Part shown: positions 62,630 to 64,000 of the stretch, piece after piece
How positions within the stretch are numbered: position 1 is the first letter of the stretch
Layout: each line of letters opens with the position of its first letter
Assembly (NCBI RefSeq): GCF_036346105.1
Contig: NZ_CP107811.1
Coordinates: forward strand, 6,901,501 to 6,965,500
Source of the DNA: Streptomyces sp. NBC_00539
Lineage (GTDB): Bacteria; Actinomycetota; Actinomycetes; Streptomycetales; Streptomycetaceae
Length of the DNA: 64,000 nucleotides
Direction: 5' to 3'
Translations under genes and position numbers: made by a program
The notes under the pieces: generated by a model
Database searches by the model: none
Told to the model about the DNA's origin: nothing
The model's input: the letters and a program-made list of their open reading frames with translations, nothing else

Positions 62630-64000
62630 TCACTCGTCGACGAGGCTGGTGCTGTCGGAGAACTGGGCCAGCCGGAACACCACGAACTCGGCGGGCTTGA
62701 CGGGCGACACGCCGATCTCACAGATCACCCGGCCCAGGTCGATCGACTCCTGCGGGTTGTTGTCCCGGTCGCACTTGACGTAGAACGCCTCCGCCGCCGT
62801 ACGCCCGAACAGCGCGCCGCCCCGCCACTCCTCGGTGAGGAACGCGGTCACGTTGCGCCGGATGCTCGACCAGAGCCGGTCGTCGTTGGGCTCGAAGACC
62901 ACCCACTGGGTGCCCAGGAGGATCGACTCCTCCAGGTAGTTGAAGAGGCGGCGCACGTTCAGGTAGCGCCAGGCCGGGTCGGAGGACAGGGTGCGGGCGC
63001 CCCAGATCCGGATGCCCCGGCCGGGGAAGGCCCGTACGCAGTTCACCCCGATGGGGTTCAGCAGGTCCTGCTCGCCCTTGCTCAGGCGCAGTTCCAGGTC
63101 CACGGCACCGCGGATCACCTCGTTGGCGGGGGCCTTGTGGACACCGCGCTCGGCGTCGCTGCGCGCCCACACGCCCGCGATGTGACCGCTCGGCGGGACG
63201 GTCGCGTTGCGCCCGGCGGCCGGGTCGAAGACGCGGATCCACGGGTAGTACAGGGCGGCGTAGCGGGAGTCGTAGCCCGCCTCGTCGTTGCGCCAGCTGC
63301 GGACCTGCTGCGCGGAGAGCCCGGGCGGGCTGTCGAGGACGGCCACCCGGTCGCCCATCTGCTCGCAGTGCGAGATCACCGCGAGCTGCACCGTCCGCAC
63401 GCCCTCGGAGTCGATGTCGCCGCGCTCGTAGGCGCTCATCAGGTCGGGCACCGCGACCATGGTGATCTCGTCGATGGTCTCCAGGCCGGCGAAGCCGGTA
63501 CGGGCCCCCGCGTCACCGACGTACTCGGCCGGGTCGAGCCGGGCCACGTCGCCGCCCTGGCCGGCCGGAGCGGGCGCTGCGGCCGCGGCGTCCGGGACGG
63601 CAACGGTCTGGCCGGCGGGCCGGGTCTGGGCCGCGCCGCGCTGCTCGGTGACCTCGATCAGCTTCGAGGCGCGGGCCACGGAGACGAGGTAGCCCTTGAC
63701 GTTCTTGCGGGCGGACGCCTCGTAGGTCTCGGCGACCTGGTCGCCCTGCCGGACGACGATCTTGAAGCGGTCCTCGGGCGGGTTCTCGCCGTCCGCGTCG
63801 GCGATCTCCACGGACACGCCGGTGACGCCCGGCCGGGCCGCGACCAAGAAGCCGCCGAGCTCGACCGGGTCCACGGGGCGGGGCTGGGGGCGTCCGCCGG
63901 TGGCGGCCGGTGCGGAGGCCCCCGCACCGGACCCGCCGATGCGGACGACGTACGCGGCGCCGCCGCCGTTGGCGAAGTACCCGTACACGGAGTGGGGCAG
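62630..64000 (-). CDS. Contractile sheath protein (partial, N-terminus off window)
   Basis: The last 456 residues of a tail sheath protein, running off the window end. Landmarks are YFANGGGAAYVVRIGG near the visible start, the insertion domain, VAVPDLMSAYERGD, DSRYAALYYPWIRVFDPAAG, VPPSGHIAGVWARSDAERGV, HKAPANEVIRGAVDLELRLS and GRGIRIWGARTLSSDPAWRY. The handshake C-terminus is VKPAEFVVFRLAQFSDS. This protein forms the outer contractile tube. Its N-terminal 60-70 residues lie beyond 64000. Confidence 0.92.
   Translation of the reverse strand: MPHSVYGYFANGGGAAYVVRIGGSGAGASAPAATGGRPQPRPVDPVELGGFLVAARPGVTGVSVEIADADGENPPEDRFKIVVRQGDQVAETYEASARKNVKGYLVSVARASKLIEVTEQRGAAQTRPAGQTVAVPDAAAAAPAPAGQGGDVARLDPAEYVGDAGARTGFAGLETIDEITMVAVPDLMSAYERGDIDSEGVRTVQLAVISHCEQMGDRVAVLDSPPGLSAQQVRSWRNDEAGYDSRYAALYYPWIRVFDPAAGRNATVPPSGHIAGVWARSDAERGVHKAPANEVIRGAVDLELRLSKGEQDLLNPIGVNCVRAFPGRGIRIWGARTLSSDPAWRYLNVRRLFNYLEESILLGTQWVVFEPNDDRLWSSIRRNVTAFLTEEWRGGALFGRTAAEAFYVKCDRDNNPQESIDLGRVICEIGVSPVKPAEFVVFRLAQFSDSTSLVDE

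Noticed and set aside
1-64000. CRISPR arrays, tRNA or rRNA genes, PKS/NRPS modules
   Set aside because: No regularly spaced repeats, no cloverleaf with a T-loop/CCA pattern and no ketosynthase, adenylation or carrier domains were seen.
50724-64000. Prophage interpretation
   Set aside because: No capsid, portal, terminase, integrase or lysis genes are present in the operon seen, and accessory proteins fit injection-system loci instead.

Overview
The window is very GC-rich DNA with strong G/C bias at third codon positions, many GTG starts and tightly overlapping genes. It carries families typical of Streptomyces: DUF5709, SPW-repeat, LAL-type LuxR, SpoIIE-type PP2C and HATPase regulators, MDMPI_N, and a contractile-injection-system locus. 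It is almost certainly a Streptomyces or close relative. I see no tRNA, rRNA or CRISPR array.

Layout. (1) 1-5 kb: the end of an ArsR regulator, an EamA exporter, a DksA-type zinc finger protein, DUF5709 and SPW proteins, and a GAF+PP2C phosphatase. (2) 5.9-12.6 kb: a compact accessory cassette with a LAL-LuxR regulator (minus strand) flanked by a DUF2255 gene and an MFS exporter - carotenoid oxygenase - SRPBCC operon. The same 22-bp motif lies exactly 31 bp before the start codons of the genes on both sides. (3) 12.6-31 kb: a decayed region with intact islands. The islands are a DUF4344 lipoprotein metallopeptidase, a papain-like protease with a membrane-anchored partner, a TrmB/LuxR-like regulator, a secreted S8 protease, a phosphoesterase/MFS/propeller operon and a DUF2071 protein. 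Between them lie an IS5-family element with both inverted repeats, remnants of IS21, IS256 and IS5 elements, two C-terminal Ku remnants, a truncated serine deaminase, a frameshifted HAD phosphatase and an internally deleted second copy of the SPW gene. (4) 31.5-38.5 kb: an NmrA-like oxidoreductase, then a five-gene run (DUF6875-like, tryptophan-2,3-dioxygenase-like, GNAT/FeeM-like, methyltransferase, MMPL exporter) that looks like a small uncharacterised biosynthetic cluster. (5) 39-50.5 kb: mixed housekeeping genes (leuA with a divergent GntR gene, YciI, DUF1772, MDMPI_N, MBL hydrolase) and more broken genes: crotonase, polyprenyl synthase, recombinase, an N-terminal Ku remnant and a chimeric serine hydrolase.

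(6) 50.7-64 kb: one long minus-strand operon for a phage-tail-like contractile injection system. In transcription order it encodes sheath (cut by the window edge), tube, a CPHC zinc-motif protein, a DUF6760-like protein, a 1070-residue Pro/Ala/Gly-rich protein with many QR motifs, a second tube-type protein, a LysM protein, a VgrG-like spike, PAAR tip, gp25, baseplate J, tail protein I and a membrane zinc-ribbon/discoidin-like protein. Most junctions overlap by 1 or 4 nt, so translation is probably coupled. The class is known in Streptomyces, but the low-complexity protein and the membrane protein are the least understood parts. The density of broken genes from 12 to 31 kb and 40 to 50 kb, against the intact operons, suggests repeated insertion and deletion between conserved blocks.
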